From NCBI RefSeq assembly GCF_003573695.1, contig NC_039365.1:129605466-129669465 (forward strand): a stretch of DNA of 64,000 bases. The letters run 5' to 3'. Positions 46,046 to 59,210 of the stretch are shown here, piece by piece (the stretch's first letter is position 1; every line of letters starts with the position of its first letter). The position numbers were made by a program, and so were the translations under genes. The stretch comes from Papaver somniferum (Eukaryota; Streptophyta; Magnoliopsida; Ranunculales; Papaveraceae). The notes beneath the pieces were generated by a model. It ran no database searches. It had not been told where the DNA came from and worked only from the letters and a program-made list of their open reading frames with translations.

Positions 46046-48905
46046 TGATAGGGTGTAGAATACACCTTGATTTAATATCTATAGTTTATGCTTTCTTTGC
46101 TATTTTTCTTGTAAATTATGTATTTTACGCGTGTTTTGAGTTTTATAGCTACTTTAGAGTCGTGCGGGAGAAAAGAAGAAGAAAACAACCGAATTGAGCA
46201 AGAAGGTAAAAAAGATTATTTCGTAATCCAATAATATTGGGAGCTGAGTCAAGGTTAAGGGGTTGGAAACTTTGGTTAGCCCTTATCATAAGTGGCCGAG
46301 TGGCAAAATCCGTCCCAACTTATAACCCTACCCTAAAATCGAGAGAGAGATCTCTCATTCATAAAAGTCACCTGAAATTAAAAGAGCAGCCGTTGCTGCT
46401 GCATTTGTTCTGTCTGAAAGATTGAGAGAAGAAATGATGAATAAAGATGAAATTGAAGGTAAGCACTGAAATCGAGAAAGAAAGTAAAGAATTTGAGTTC
46501 TGTTAAGATTGGAAATGTTGGGTTCTTCTCATATTTGAGATATAAGTCGATCTGTGGTGCTGATGAAGGTGATTTAGGGTTTCTGAGGAGTAATTGATGA
46601 ATGAGGTTTGGAGATGGATGTTGTGAATCGAAGAACTGACATTGAATTAAGGGTTTTGAGAACGAGAATACCTTGATGCTGTTGATTTGGAGATGATGAA
46701 GTCTGAGTTTTGGGAAGAAGCTCTGCTGCAATTCTTAGAAATAAGAACAGATGGGTTTGTACTGGTTTATGCTGAATCGATTGATGCAGAGACGAAGAAA
46801 TTGAAGTTAGGGCTTGGAATTGGGGGTTTTGCTTCCGGTTCTGAAATAACGAATCAAGGGGTTTGCTTCTGAATTTGAGATGATGGAAGAATGGGTTTTG
46901 GCTTGAATCTGCTATTGCCATGGTGATTGCCATGGGTACGAGAATGGGTTCGACTTTCTGGTGTTGCTGGTGGCCGCTGGTTGAAATTGAGAAGCAGTTA
47001 TGAAGAAATAAAGAAAAAGGATCTGATAATGGCTGAGATGTTGATGTTGTTGGCAGTCTCTACAATTGAGATGGATGAAGCTGCCGTTGTTTGTGATGGA
47101 TATCTGCTGCTGTGGAGATGACGGAACGGTGGTATTCATAGAAGAATAAATCAGTGTTACTGCCACCAAAAGAGGAAGATGAAACATGGGTTTTGTTGGT
47201 GGTTTAAGTTCTTGTCCGAGAAATCATAACAGAGATGATGGAGATTGGTAAGTTCAGATATGGATTTGAACACATCAGATGGATATTTTGCGTTGGTGTT
47301 GCTGGTGATATGGGTTAGAGGAAGAACACAACACAGTTCAGAAATGGAGGAAGAATTGAGCTCAATATTGAGATGATATGGGTTACAAAAGTGGTGTTGT
47401 GCTGCTGCAGATGAATCTAATTAGATGAATGTTAGGATTGTCACAGGTGAAGACTAAAATCAATGGCCTGAATTTGGCCGGGAAACACCAGAAAACAAAT
47501 GGAACTCCGGCAGATTTTCTTACTGGCGAGTTAACTCAGTGATTCGCTTATCCAGCTCAATTGACCCAGTCCAGTTAGACCAGTCAGCCGAGGTAGGCAG
47601 CTGACTCAGTGGCTGATTAATTCTCTCCCTTTGACCCCTTGACTAACGGTTTGACCAGTCTGACCGTTAACTGTAACAGCATCAGACGGTATATACCTCC
47701 GGTGACCGGCAGTGATACTCAGGTGGACGGCGGTGATTTTTCCGGCCGAATTCCGGTTATTCCAGGATTTTCCCGGCGACCAAAATAACGGATTTTGGTA
47801 TGAGTTTCTCTCATGGAGTGTGAAGACCTAGAATTGGAATGGGTTTGAGGAATTGGGCTTGAATTTGGAAGGAGAAGGTGGAAGAGTTTTACAAAGACAA
47901 GGATTTGGAATTTGAGCTACAAAAGGAAAGGGATTCTATTCCTAAGAGGATTGCAAGGATATAGAAGCTTATAAATAGAGAAGTTCTCCACACACTTCTA
48001 CACACATAACACTTGTGTTTTTTTGCTTGCTTTCAAAATTCTTCTTTTAATTATTTGTGTGAACTTTAAAAATTCTCCCTTTAATTATTTGTGTGAATTT
48101 CAAAAACATGAGTAGGTAATTTTATTATTGATTGAGGATGAATTCCTAGTTCTTAACATGTTTTGAGTTTTGTTTTTAAATCTACTTTGAAGTTTTTCAC
48201 ATGATTATCGTTTGTTTTTACTAATAGGAATGTTTGTACATTCATGGTTGATTGATAGATTGTTTAGGAGGCCAACTAAATTGATTTGTTAATTGATCTA
48301 AAGCTAGTGAAAGTTAGGGGATAAGTAATCGTTTCTTGACTCTTTACATAAGTAACAAACACGAGACCTTGCGGAGGGATTCCGTGGAGCTGTTGTGTGT
48401 GGAAACAACGTTAGCAAGTAGACCTTGAGCTAAGAGTCTAACTACTAATATCAACCTAATAAATTTATAAATCTTAATGCGTTTAACTAAATTACATCTT
48501 GAGTGAGCTAGTACTAGGTGATTTGGTGAATAGAATCCGGTAGTCGAGAACTTCCGTATCCGGTGATACTAGGGATTTAGGGGTTTAGCACTGGGCTAAC
48601 TTCTTTACCTACGGTTGGTGATAATCTGTGACTAATAAAAAGTGGAAAAGAACATAACTTGAATCATTATTTTGCAACGAAGAAGGATTCCTTGATCTAA
48701 TCTCTCTTATTGATTTCAACTTAAACTTTTAATTGTTTTATTTACGTTCTTTTGTTTTTAAAATCTAAAACCAATCCCCCCTTTTTGTGACAACTAAACA
48801 ACTAAAACCTCTTTCTCCTCGTGGGAACGAACTTGAATACACTATATTACTTGTTAATTAGGTGGAAAGATATTAATTAATTTGTTATGGTTACGAAACG
48901 CATCA
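46046..48905 (+). repeat. Element B 3' LTR (2860 bp)
   Basis: Nearly identical to 35848-38703, differing by scattered substitutions and small indels. TATAAATAG at 47970-47978. Confidence 0.95.
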
Positions 48906-51032
48906 TCTATCTAATCTATCTCCTACTCGTTGAGACAAAAGTCGTTTGCTATATATAGATTTTGATTACACACATTTGGTATTTCGAGCCGAGTATACCT
49001 CGCCCATCTATATCTCGAAATATGTGTTGGTAAGTTTTTCGCTTCAACCAAGTTTATCTTTACCTAGTGACGAAAGTCATGATATGTTTCAATCACTTTT
49101 AAAATTGCTTTGACGAGAAATGGTGTAACAACTTCATAACGTCCTCTAAGAATGTTTCAATGATTGGAATGAGAGTTTAGATTATAGAACCAATGGTGGA
49201 CATATGCATTGTTGTGGAAACACATTTATGTACAAGTCCTATTCCTTGAACCAAAATTTGCGAACTTTTTTGATCAAGAAGAACGAAATGTGGTGTGAGC
49301 CAAGTCCGCGAACTCAGTCCGTGAACCGGCAGAAGTTTTCGTCTGAGAAATTATGCTGGAGTTTGTGAACTCCTTCCGTGAACTTAAGTCCGCGAACCCA
49401 GTCCGCGAACCCAGTAGGTTATATCTAAAGATGTTGATTGTGAACTAATACTTATAAAGACTAAGGAATGCAGTATGCAAACCGTGGCTATAAAGTTCAT
49501 GAACCGATTCAAGTGACTCACATCATCTTTGCTTCAACTGTGTCTTATGTAGTACATGAGATTTCCTTGCAATTGAACAACTCTCTAACTAGTTCATTTG
49601 AAGTCATTTGAACTAGTTATGGTGAAGAAGAACATGGTTGATATGAAATGCTCACATGGCTAACCATTTGGTTAACTATTGTTGAGCCAACAAGTGCATA
49701 CATTTGAGTACGGTTAACAAACCTAGAAACGTGCATTTCAATTGTGTGTAACAATCTAAGTTTTCGATCTAACGGTTGAAAGATATTATCCTGAATCTAA
49801 ATCAAGTTTTCATCTAACGGTGAATATTGAATTCTTTGTTACTAAGCTAACATTGATTGCAAACCCTGATTTGAAAGACTATATGAGGGGAACTCTAGTA
49901 TCTGTGCAAAACTAATCCCCACACCTTACATTTGATACTAGTTTGCGTGCTAGAGTCGATTCTCCTTGAACCTTTGGTTTTCTTCTTTTAAAACCAAGTT
50001 AACGACTTAAAGACTTCATTGGGATTGTGAAGCCAGACCGATACTACTTTTATCGTAGTTGTGTGATCTGATCTTGCATATTCTATCATACGAGTACAAT
50101 CATATTGATTGGCTTGAGATTGATATCTCCGATAGGCAAGATATAAGAAGTAATCACAAACATCTTCGTCTCATTGTTTGTGATTCCACAACATCTTGTT
50201 TCGCTACCATACGATTAAGATTGTTGTGAGGTGATTGATAACTCTAGGATGTTCTTCGGGAATATAAGACCGGATTATCAATTGGTTCCTGTTCACCTTG
50301 ATTATTATCAAAATACGGAACAAAACCTTTAGGGTTTATCTGTGGGAGACATATTGATCCTTTGATAGACTTGTCTGTGTGAGACAGATTTGTTTATTAT
50401 CAAGTCTTCGACTTTGGGTCGTAGAAACTCTTAGTTGAGGGTGAGATCAACTAAGGGAATCAAGTGCGCAATATCCTGTTGGGATCAGAGGCGTCGTGAG
50501 TACAACTGTACCTTGGATCAGTGGGAGACTGATTGGGGTTCAACTACAGTCCAGTCCGAAGTTATCTTGGAGTAGGCTAGTGTATGTAGCGGTTTAACAC
50601 AGTGTGTGTTAAATCTGGACTAGGTCCCGGGGGTTTTCTACATTTGCGGTTTCCTCGTTAACAAAATTCTGGTGTCTGTGTTATTTCTATTTCCGCATTA
50701 TATTATTTTATCTTTATAATTGAAATAATATAGGTTGTGCGTTGTAGATCATCAATTAGAATATCCAACCTTTGGTTGTTTATTTTCATTGATTGATCCT
50801 TGGATATTGGTCTTTGGTACCATCCAAGTTATTCCTTGTGTTTGATTAAAGACTCGTTGATTTCTATTAGCTCGAGTAAATCAAAACAAGAGAGATATAT
50901 TAACTCCTTGAGATACTTTTACCTAGATTGAGTCTGACTGTCTAGTTGATTCTCTAGAAAGTATTTCGGCGTCAGTCCATACAGATTGCTAAGCGAAATA
51001 TTGGGTGTTGTTGTTAGACCCCCGCTTTTTCA
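48906..51032 (+). repeat. Element D 3' LTR, part 2
   Basis: Resumes after TCTAT and follows the 5' LTR of D to CCCCCGCTTTTTCA, then the ACTAG duplication. Confidence 0.92.
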
Positions 51033-52435
51033 ACTAGTATCACAAAGGAGGTGTGGGTATTAGGCTTCCCAGTTGCTAGAGTGCTCCTTTATATAGTCTC
51101 CAAATAAGGGTTTGCAATCAATGCTACCTTGGTAACAAATCATTCAATATTCACCGTTAGATGAAAACCTAATTAGATTCAAGCTAATATATTTTAACCG
51201 TTAGATCGAATCTTAGCTTGTTATACACAAATGAAATGCACGTTCATTTGGGTTTGTGTAACTGTACCTAAATGTATACACCTAGTTGGTTCAACAGTAG
51301 TTAACCAAATGGTTATCCATATGAGCACTTTCATATCAACCATATTCATCTTCACCATAACTAGTCCAAATGACTCAAATGAAGTAGTTCGAGATTTTTT
51401 CAATTGCTTAGATCTTATAGAAGTATACAAGACACAATCGAAGCAAAATTGGTTTTGATTCACTCGAATCGATCCATGAACATTATACCCACGGTTTGCA
51501 AATTGCATTCCTTATTATATAAATGTTTTAGTTCATGAACAATCCAATTTTTAGAAAGTAACACACTTAAGTATGCATACAGGTATGCGTACTTAAGTAA
51601 CCGGATTTTAGTTTGCTTTTGGTTTTCAAACTCAGCAGAAATTCACGGACATGAACTTTCCGCTAGTATGCATGCGGGTATGCATACTTAGGTAACCGGA
51701 TTGAGTTGGTTTTGATTTCGAAACTCAGCATAAATTCACGGTCGTGAACTTCCTCCAGTATGTGTACGGGTACCCATACTTACCCAGTCTCTATCAACCA
51801 TTTAGTACACACACAAGTATGCATACATTTGGCTCCCGGTTTTGGACTTATACACTAATATGCGAACACACTATATTTTTTATCCAAAGATGGTTACATA
51901 TTCTAAACTCTCTATTTCAATCATTGAAACCTTCTTAGAGGATGTTATATAGCTGTTATTCACACACTATTTTTCATCAAAGCGATTTTCAAAATATTGA
52001 AACAATCAACATGACTTTCATCACTTGTAAAGATGAACTTGGCCAAAACGAAAGCTTACCAACACATATTTCGAGACATAGATAACCGAGATAAACTCGG
52101 CTCGAAATAACAAATGTGTATAATCGAAGTTTATATAGCAATTAATATGACTTTTGTCTCAAGAAAGGAGATAGAGTAGATACACTTTTGAGTGATATAT
52201 ATGTTCAAGTCTCCACATACCTTTAAGTCGATGAATTTCCACCAGTTCCTTGAGTAGTTCTTCGTCTTTGTATGATGAACGCCATGGAGTCTAGAGCTCA
52301 ACTACACTTTCTATCCTAGTCCAAGACTTAGCTATAAGTAGACTAGAAATCAAGAATTATAGTTTTGGCAACTAAACTTGACAAAAAAGCTTGAGATAGT
52401 AACGCTTGCGAGTTCGACCGAGCAGTGCTCTAAGA
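51033..52435 (-). repeat. Element E 3' LTR, proximal part
   Basis: The sense strand starts TCTTAGAGCACTGCTCGG (TG changed to TC) after polypurine tract AAAAAGGGGGAGAT (about 52436-52448). Together with 28592-29668 it makes an LTR of about 2.5 kb, matching the D family length. Confidence 0.9.
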
Positions 52436-53278
52436 ATCTCCCCCTTTTTCAATTTTAACGACAAAACTATCAATACATATGGAGTACAAAATAAATAAAC
52501 TTTGCAGCTTCTCTTCCACATGCATGATCTCCTTGGTTCTTCAACTTTACTCGAAATCTTCGTCACTTCCAAGTACTCCAATGATCCCAAAGATATTCAA
52601 TGCAGCACCTACCGTTGTTGAAGATCCTTAAGCATAACAATGAGAAGACAGAAGCTCTCAAACATTGTTACACAGTGTCATAGTATCATTACGCAACATC
52701 AAAGTTCAATTGTATCACAACTTCGACAACAATACTATGGTGATATGTATCACTCCCCCTTAGTCAATACTCCATCTCACATGGAAACAACTCCCACTTA
52801 CATAATGATCCGAAACCATATGTATTTGTAGTGTGAACTACACATTAATTCTCCCCATTTTTGTCAATAAAATTGGCAAAGGTATGAAAACTAGTGGGAT
52901 CCTAATGAAATTTCCATAGAGACATTTCATGACCAAAAGAAAGCACATATCAACTTTTTAGATGCAATTATCAAGGAGTTTATAAAGATACAAGATAACC
53001 CCTACAATATTCCACAGTCGCACTCCACACAAAGATTTGGCAATTAAGCACAAGTTCAATTAAGAAATCTCCCCCATAAAATGTCATTCCCAAAAGAACA
53101 ACAAGAGCGACCTTACTTCACAAGAAAAGAAGGATTTCTTTGGAAATTACACTAAGAAACCTGACAGAAAATTAGCTTACTGAAACAAATGTAGACTTGA
53201 AGTAAACACTTACTGGAGTTCCAAACTTAATTGCCCAAAAGATCGAGAAAAGCACAAGGGAAAGAGTTTTAGGAATAA
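52436..53278 (-). other. Element E 3' untranslated region
   Basis: Non-coding; shares stretches with the 3' UTR of D (for example around 34900-35590) but lacks its tandem array and extra ORF. Confidence 0.7.
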
Positions 53279-53911
53279 CTAATGAACCAAAACAACACCA
53301 ATAGACTGCCGTAAGTGTTGAAATGTAGTAGCGTCCAATGGTTTAGTAAGAATATCAGCCAACTGTTGTTCGGAAGGCATAAATTCCATATTTATGATAC
53401 CATTTTCATAGAGATCTCGAATAAAATGACATCAATGTGCTTTGTTCTTGAGTGCTCAACGGGATTCTCAGTGATTCGAATCGCGCCGGAGTTATCACAA
53501 AACATTTTCAATGTTCCAGTATCAATTCCATAATCAGCCAACATTTGTTTTATCCAGAGAAGTTGAGTACAACATGAGCCGGCAACAATATATTCTGCTT
53601 CACATGTGTACATGGATTGTGAATTTTGTTTCTTGCTATGCCAAGCCACAAGATTCAGTCATACGTAGTAGAAACCCCATGATGTACTTTTTCTGTCATC
53701 TACACATCTTTCCCAATCAGCATCTGAATAAGCATAAAGATCAGTGTTAGTATCAAAAGTGTAAGATAGACCATACCCGACTGTGTGGTTCACATATCGC
53801 ATGATCCTTTTTGCAGCTGCAAGATGAGATTCCTTTGGGTTAGCCTGAAATCTAGCACAACCAACACTAAAAGCAATATCAGGTCTAGTAGTTGTAAGAT
53901 ATAAAAGGCTA
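53279..53911 (-). pseudogene. Element E pol, C-terminal part: RT thumb and RNase H
   Basis: Minus-strand Copia pol. Motifs in order: LLYLTTTRPDIAFSVG, YAYSDADWERCVDDRKST (RNase H Asp), AWHSKKQNSQSMYTCEAEY (Glu), MFCDNSGAIRI (Asp), then after a frameshift near 53400 EQQLADILTKPLD. The stop TAG is at 53279-53281. An in-frame stop lies between YYV and LNLVAWHS. The coding sequence continues across element C at 61858. Confidence 0.88.
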
Positions 53912-55476
53912 TGATGTATTTTCAAATTTTGTTGTAGATAGTGGTGAAAACTGGGTTCTTTTCGAACTTGTGAAGGTAACTTTTTTCTAGATTTAAATAA
54001 ATAAAATTATATGCACAATATTAACAAAATATGGGAGAGAATTTTTACTGGGGGTCAGGATTCCACCATCCACCAAAATTTATGTGATTCAATAACAATT
54101 CTTATCATGCAATTCTAGACAATATAACTCCAATCAAAGGGAATTGTGATTCTAATCATTGCCTAAATTAGATTTTGAAAACATCCATTGGTAATCGCGA
54201 GCATGAAGTATCAAAAGCAATTTACTAAGCATACTCCATCAAGAGAAAACACAATTGATTAATAAAAATCATTTACTCCATATTTATTCGGTGCAATTAA
54301 TCATAAAAGAGTTGCATAAATAAATTTAAATAAATTTTACCACATAACTTTTGGAAGAACGGCTTCCTCCGTCACCCATGGGATTGGATTTAGCTACTCA
54401 TGATGAAAAACCTCTCAAAATGATTCATTGATACTCAAAAGTTGTTTACAATCAAGAGAAAATGGAGAAAAAATGGTTTACAACACTGTTTGCAACGCAT
54501 AAAAACGTTACAAACAGCTGTTAGAACAACGACAAAAGCGTAGTGCCGTTTCCTGGTTGAATACGTCCCTCATTTGAGCGTCGCAGACGCTTGGGTAAAA
54601 CGACTGCTTCTACGCGTCTGTTCTTCGCGTTCTTCAGTTTACACCAGCAGAAAACTCTTCAATGCGTGTTCTTCTTTTTGATTTTTTTCGACTCCTAAAC
54701 TATCCCACAGACTCTCCAACTCTTCTCAACTCTTTAGCCTTGTATTTATAGTGTTTTAGAACAAAAATATCCGACCATAACACCGTATAATCTCCCATTA
54801 ATCCCGTCATTGCTCGCTGCCCATATTTAACAATAATTTCCATTTTTGGCTTCTACACACGTAAACTTTGATCCTGCACGCTCTAGTTAACCTTCCCCAC
54901 GCCTCCAAAGTCATCGAACTCCTCCACAACACTCCATGCATGGCAAACACACAATCAAACTCATGTTACAGGACACGTTGCTCTGTTTTGAGCTCGTGAC
55001 TCAAACCAGGATTTCCAGCCAATTCCGATCAAATCCGATGCCCACAATGTGTTCCTTAAGCTATATCACATCTTCCTACCAAGTTTGAGCCATTGAATCG
55101 CAACACAACACCTTCATTTTGTCTATTTAAAATCTGCCAGTTGATGAACCAATTTTCCCACCAAAAAGTTTATTTGAATTTGAGAAGAAGGTGCCCCTTA
55201 TCCAGAGTGCTGGGGTGCGAATAGTAATTTGGGTGGAAATAATAATTTTTCTGGGATCCTCCGGTACATTTCTTGGGACGTTTCTGGTGCATTTCTGGGG
55301 TGCCTTTCAGTGCAATTCTCCGGGGTGTAAAACATTACTTATTGAGCAACTCTTTCTACACAAGGGGTATTTCTCCAAAAACACCTAAACAAACATAAAA
55401 ACACCACAATAAGAAAAAATGGGTACTAACAAAATACACAAAAGAGATGAAAATAGACACATAAATGCGTCTATCA
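53912..55476 (-). repeat. Element C left LTR (1565 bp)
   Basis: Near-identical to 60292-61857. A TATA-like TATAAATA lies on the sense strand at 54743-54750. Confidence 0.93.
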
Positions 55477-57002
55477 GGCTACCAATAATAGGTCGATACA
55501 GTTTTTGGTCCACATTTACTCCTTCCTCATCTCTGTGTAGTTTATCAGTGGTATCCATAGGTGTCAGTTTTGGAGTTGACTTATCTAGACCGAACCTTGA
55601 GACAAGATCCTCAGCATATTTTTCTTGAGATAAGTAAATTCCATCCTTATGTTGCTGAATTTTTAATCCTAAGAAGAACTTTAATTCACCAACATTGCTC
55701 ATTTCAAATTCTTTGCCAAGAGAGACTTGAGAATCTTTTACAAGTTTCTCAGAAGTTGAACCATAGATGATATCATCTACATGGACTTGAGCAATGACAA
55801 CATCTTTCCCACTCCATTTGGTAAACAAGGTTTTATCAGCTCCGCCTCGAAAAACCTTTCATAAGAAGAGAGGCAGTAAGTTTTTCGAACCAGGCACGAA
55901 GCTCTTGTTTTAACCCATATAATGCCTTTTTAAGTTTAAGAACATAATCTGGGAAATTAGGTTGAGCGACATAGACCTCTCCCTTTAAATTTCCGTTTAG
56001 GAACGCGGATTTTATGTCCTTTTGAAACAGCTTAACCTTAAGAAAACAAGCATGAGCTAATAACAACCGAATGGACTCAAGGCGTGCCACGTGAGCAAAG
56101 GTTTCGTCAAAGTCGATACCTTCAATCTGTAAATATCCCTAAGTGACAAGTCTGGCTTTATTTCTAAAAATTTTACCAAATACATTATACTTATTCTTGA
56201 ATGTCATTTGGTACCAACAATATTGATATTGGAGGGACAAGGTACTAGTTCCCATACGTCTTGTCTTTGAAATTGATTTAACTCTTCATGCATTTCATTC
56301 ACCCAAAAGGGATCCCTAAGATCTTCATCAGTATTTCGCGGTTCTACTTGTGAAAGATAACAACCAAATTGCAAATATTTTGAAGTTGTCCTCTTGTCTT
56401 AGAAGTAGAATCTCTACCTCCAATAATACTGTTGGGATCATGATTCCTTTGAACCCAGAGGTGTCGAGGAGGGACACGCTCTTGTTCAACAGGAGTAGCC
56501 TGATCAGTGCTCTTCTCCTCGTCACTAGAAATATTAGGATCAGTAAAAGTTGGAATGACTTCAACTGATTCTGGAATTTCTTTGACTTTCTCAATCGTCT
56601 CAGTTGGAGGCAATTCAACAGGAGGATTATCATGATAGAAATTACTAATATCATCGATAATAACATTAGCAGACTCCATCATAACTTGGGTTCTGAGATT
56701 AAACACTCGAAAACCACGACTATCAGAAGCATAGCCAAGGAAAATACCTTCATCACTTTTAGTGTCAAATTTCCCTCTCTGTTCTTTAGAATGTAACACT
56801 TACTTCCGAACACTCTGAGATAATGCAAGTTGGGTTTTCTACCGTACCACAACTCATAAGGAGTGTTTAGGGTTCCAGACCGTAGGTAGACACGGTTGAT
56901 CAAATAACATGTTGTGAAGACAACGTCTCCCCAAAACCTTAACGACAAGTTTTTGTTATGGAGCATTACCTGGCCATTTCCTGAAAGTTCCTATTTTTTC
57001 TT
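55477..57002 (-). pseudogene. Duplicated fragment of element E pol (integrase end to RT)
   Basis: Copy of 61858-63385. Minus-strand Copia motifs: LRFWGDVVFTTCYLINR, IFLGYASDSRGFRVFN, QKDIKSAFLNGNL, ALYGLKQ, VHVDDIIYGST (HVDD replaces YVDD), LKFFLGLKIQQHKDGIYLSQ. A 2-bp deletion near 55849, absent from the other copy, breaks the frame. It cannot be expressed as a whole. Confidence 0.88.
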
Positions 57003-57720
57003 AACGCCAAGGTGAACCTAACCTAAATGACTGAGATACCGGTCTGACTAATATTAACACACTGGCATATACAAGGGAACCAGTGGTCAATAACTTAAAT
57101 CTAGATCAACAAACTGGCAAATACAAGGGAACCAGCAGTTGACTACACATAACCATTCACTTTTTTTTTTTTTTTTTTAACTTAACGGCATGAATAGATC
57201 TTTTTGATCCAAGCGCATGCTTCTTGTCAGCATTACACGATAGTTCCCACGGGTCCTGCATTCCACTTGCTTAGGCGACGGAAACAGGGAGAACACACGC
57301 ATATTGCTATCCAAGTGTTAATACTTATTCCGATTGGTCTAACTGGTCCGGTCTTTTTTTTTTTTTTTTTTTTGGAAAAGGTAACTCAGTCACTCTATTT
57401 CACCCTAGCAAAGGTAACAACTTGAATCGTGTGCCCCACCAAATCACTTGAAACAAAAGAAAACTAAAAATAGAAAGTGAAAAGGACTCGACAAGATATG
57501 GCGAAACTATCATGTTATTTCTAACACCTGAGCTTTGTGCTTTTATGAATAGACTCTATAGATGTTTCCATCTAGTCAGATTGGTTCCTCAACTCCTAAA
57601 ACAAAAATGTTTCCATCCACTTAGATTGGTTAGTGCTATCCTAAATACGCATAAATTTCTAGGCTCTGGAGTTTATTTATTGCAACTAAAAAGTTTCTCC
57701 CATACCCCCAAACTTAAATC
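57003..57720 (-). other. Element C internal region, 3' part
   Basis: Non-coding. Contains poly-T runs at about 57162-57180 and 57354-57374 and short direct repeats around ACAAGGGAACCAG (about 57070 and 57125). No gene recognised. Confidence 0.6.
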
Positions 57721-57739
57721 TAACATTGTCCTCAATGTT
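57701..57739 (-). other. Element C internal hairpin plus purine tract
   Basis: The sense strand reads AACATTGAGGACAATGTT (7-bp stem; 57722-57739) then TTTAAGTTTGGGGGTATGGG, the counterpart of the arrangement in A and B. Confidence 0.65.
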
Positions 57740-57827
57740 CTAAAGAAATTAAAAGCATGAACAAGGAGAGACAGTTACTATTTGAAGCAAAAGAGTGAAG
57801 GAAGGATATTACCGGGTTGCATGAGAT

Positions 57828-57875
57828 TGGGTTACCTCCCAAGAAGTGCTAAGTTTAAAGTCTTCAGCCAGACTT
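57828..57875 (-). ncRNA. Conserved two-hairpin motif, copy in element C
   Basis: The sense strand reads AAGTCTGGCTGAAGACTT, a 16-nt spacer, TGGGAGGTAACCCA. Relative to A and B, the sixth pair of stem 1 changes from G-C to T-A, keeping the pairing. Stem 2 gains a flanking T-A pair. Confidence 0.65.
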
Positions 57876-57888
57876 AGGAAAGGATTAG

Positions 57889-59210
57889 TCAACTCGAACC
57901 ATAAAGTAACAGTCGAAATAACTGTGGGTCTTCAAAACGAAAAAGAGCTGACCAAAGGAAACTACAATAACCCAAGAAAGTGAACAAGAATAACATGCCC
58001 TTATCTAGTTTCCTGATTAAGATATTTATATCTAATTGTGGTTCAGGTTCAGGTTCTATGAAAGGGTCTAAATAGAATATTTTCATTGGCTGCGTTTCTT
58101 CATAGATGGGATCCGAATCACTAGGTCTTAGAGTCTGTAAAAACTCAAATACGAACTTAGAATCACGAAGTAATAACCTAAATAATTGCGGATCCTCTAA
58201 GTCAGTCAGATATGACTTACAAAGTTGACCACAGTGAGAATTGTGGTCATTCTTAAGCAAATGTGTCGATTCTAATTTTCTAAGGCATTTAGGTTTAGTC
58301 TCACAACTTAATAAGTGACACATTTGAAATCTATACGTTCCCACAATTGGAAGAAAACTATTTGGTGGGAAAACAAAATCAATCTTGGTATTATTGCCTG
58401 GGTTAACCACATCAACCAGAGGATGGGTTTCTAACATTTGAGACTCTTGTTGGATATCATTAGGTTCTGGAAAACGATTATGAAGATAATCTTGTAAGAT
58501 GGTTGAGGCATTGATGTCAAGTCCCAAGTGAGGGACCTTACTAAGAGTTAAAGCACATGGAGAATGATACTCACCCCCAAACTTAGAGTTTTCGGCGTCT
58601 CTAGATAGACTGGTCATAACCTCCCTAATTTCTAGGTCGGCAATTGATTTTTCTAAGTCAGGTTCATCCTCGCTAATCTCTACGAGTTCATCTAAGACTA
58701 TTGTTTCTAAATCGTTTGACTCGATCTCAAGATAAACTGGTTCCTCTAAACCATCATCGGTTTCGTAAACAGGATATACTACATCGTCTGAAACGGGGGT
58801 ATCTCTAGTCAAATCCTCGTCCTTTTGAATAGGTGAATAATTTTTAAAATTATTAGGATCTGAACCAGAAATAATATAATCATTATAAGGCTCAACTGGG
58901 GTAACAAATTCTGATCACTATTCCCACATATTTCAGATTCTTCATCATCACTATCCTCATCATCATGATACAATTTTTGAAATTCAAGAATTCTCAATCT
59001 TTGTTCCAAACTACATGGTCTATGTTTATAATATTTCTCATAGATCGTTAGAGGTGATTCCTCAATAAAAGTTGGAGTATCCATATATCGCTGCCCACGC
59101 ATATATTCACCAAGAGTCATTTCCGAAGACGTCTCTTGATAACGAGAATTTCTAGACATATATTCTCGCAACGTCATCGCAGGTGGCGTCTCCTCAAAAG
59201 GATTCATCAC
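57889..59210 (-). pseudogene. Element C acidic ORF, homologue of the element A ORF
   Basis: Two overlapping minus-strand frames (59210-58809, 133 aa; 58812-57889, 307 aa) that look like one protein with a frameshift between about 58920 and 58812. The N-terminus repeats MTLREYM and MTLGEYM. The middle is Asp/Glu-rich. A SPIQKDEDL motif at about 58825 matches the PIQ motifs of A. GLDINASTILQDYL matches GLNVCASRILLNDF in A. EDPQLFRLL occurs twice, near the middle and at the C-terminus (EDPQLFRLLLYGSS), and once in A. No capsid, zinc-knuckle or enzyme motif. Function unknown. Confidence 0.6.

Larger units (their letters stand above)
35848..48905 (+). mobile_element. Element B: Athila-like Ty3/gypsy retrotransposon, full length but decayed
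   Basis: Target duplication TCTAT (35843-35847, 48906-48910). 5' LTR 35848-38703, primer site from 38709, gag-pol 38846-44136, a 1.9-kb downstream region with two hairpin motifs, polypurine tract 46031-46045, 3' LTR 46046-48905. The gag and pol motifs, the tRNA-Asp-type primer site and the FMDD polymerase box are those of the Athila group. All pol domains are present, but frameshifts and stops make it inactive. The two LTRs are very similar, so the insertion is relatively recent. Confidence 0.95.
29669..51032 (+). mobile_element. Element D: plus-strand SIRE/Maximus-type Copia element, non-autonomous, split by element B
   Basis: Target duplication ACTAG at 29664-29668 and 51033-51037. 5' LTR 29669-32036; primer site TGGTATCAGATCAGG from 32039 (initiator tRNA-Met type); decayed gag; a coiled-coil ORF; a 3' UTR with tandem repeats; polypurine tract AAAGGGGGAGAT before 35592; 3' LTR 35592-35847 plus 48906-51032, interrupted by B. 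Protease, integrase, reverse transcriptase and RNase H are absent, so D depended on a relative. It inserted into the LTR of E, an element of the same family but opposite orientation. Confidence 0.93.

Noticed and set aside
55191..55388. 65-aa frame in the C LTR (repeated at 61572-61769)
   Set aside because: Antisense within an LTR, identical context in both LTRs, no recognisable product.
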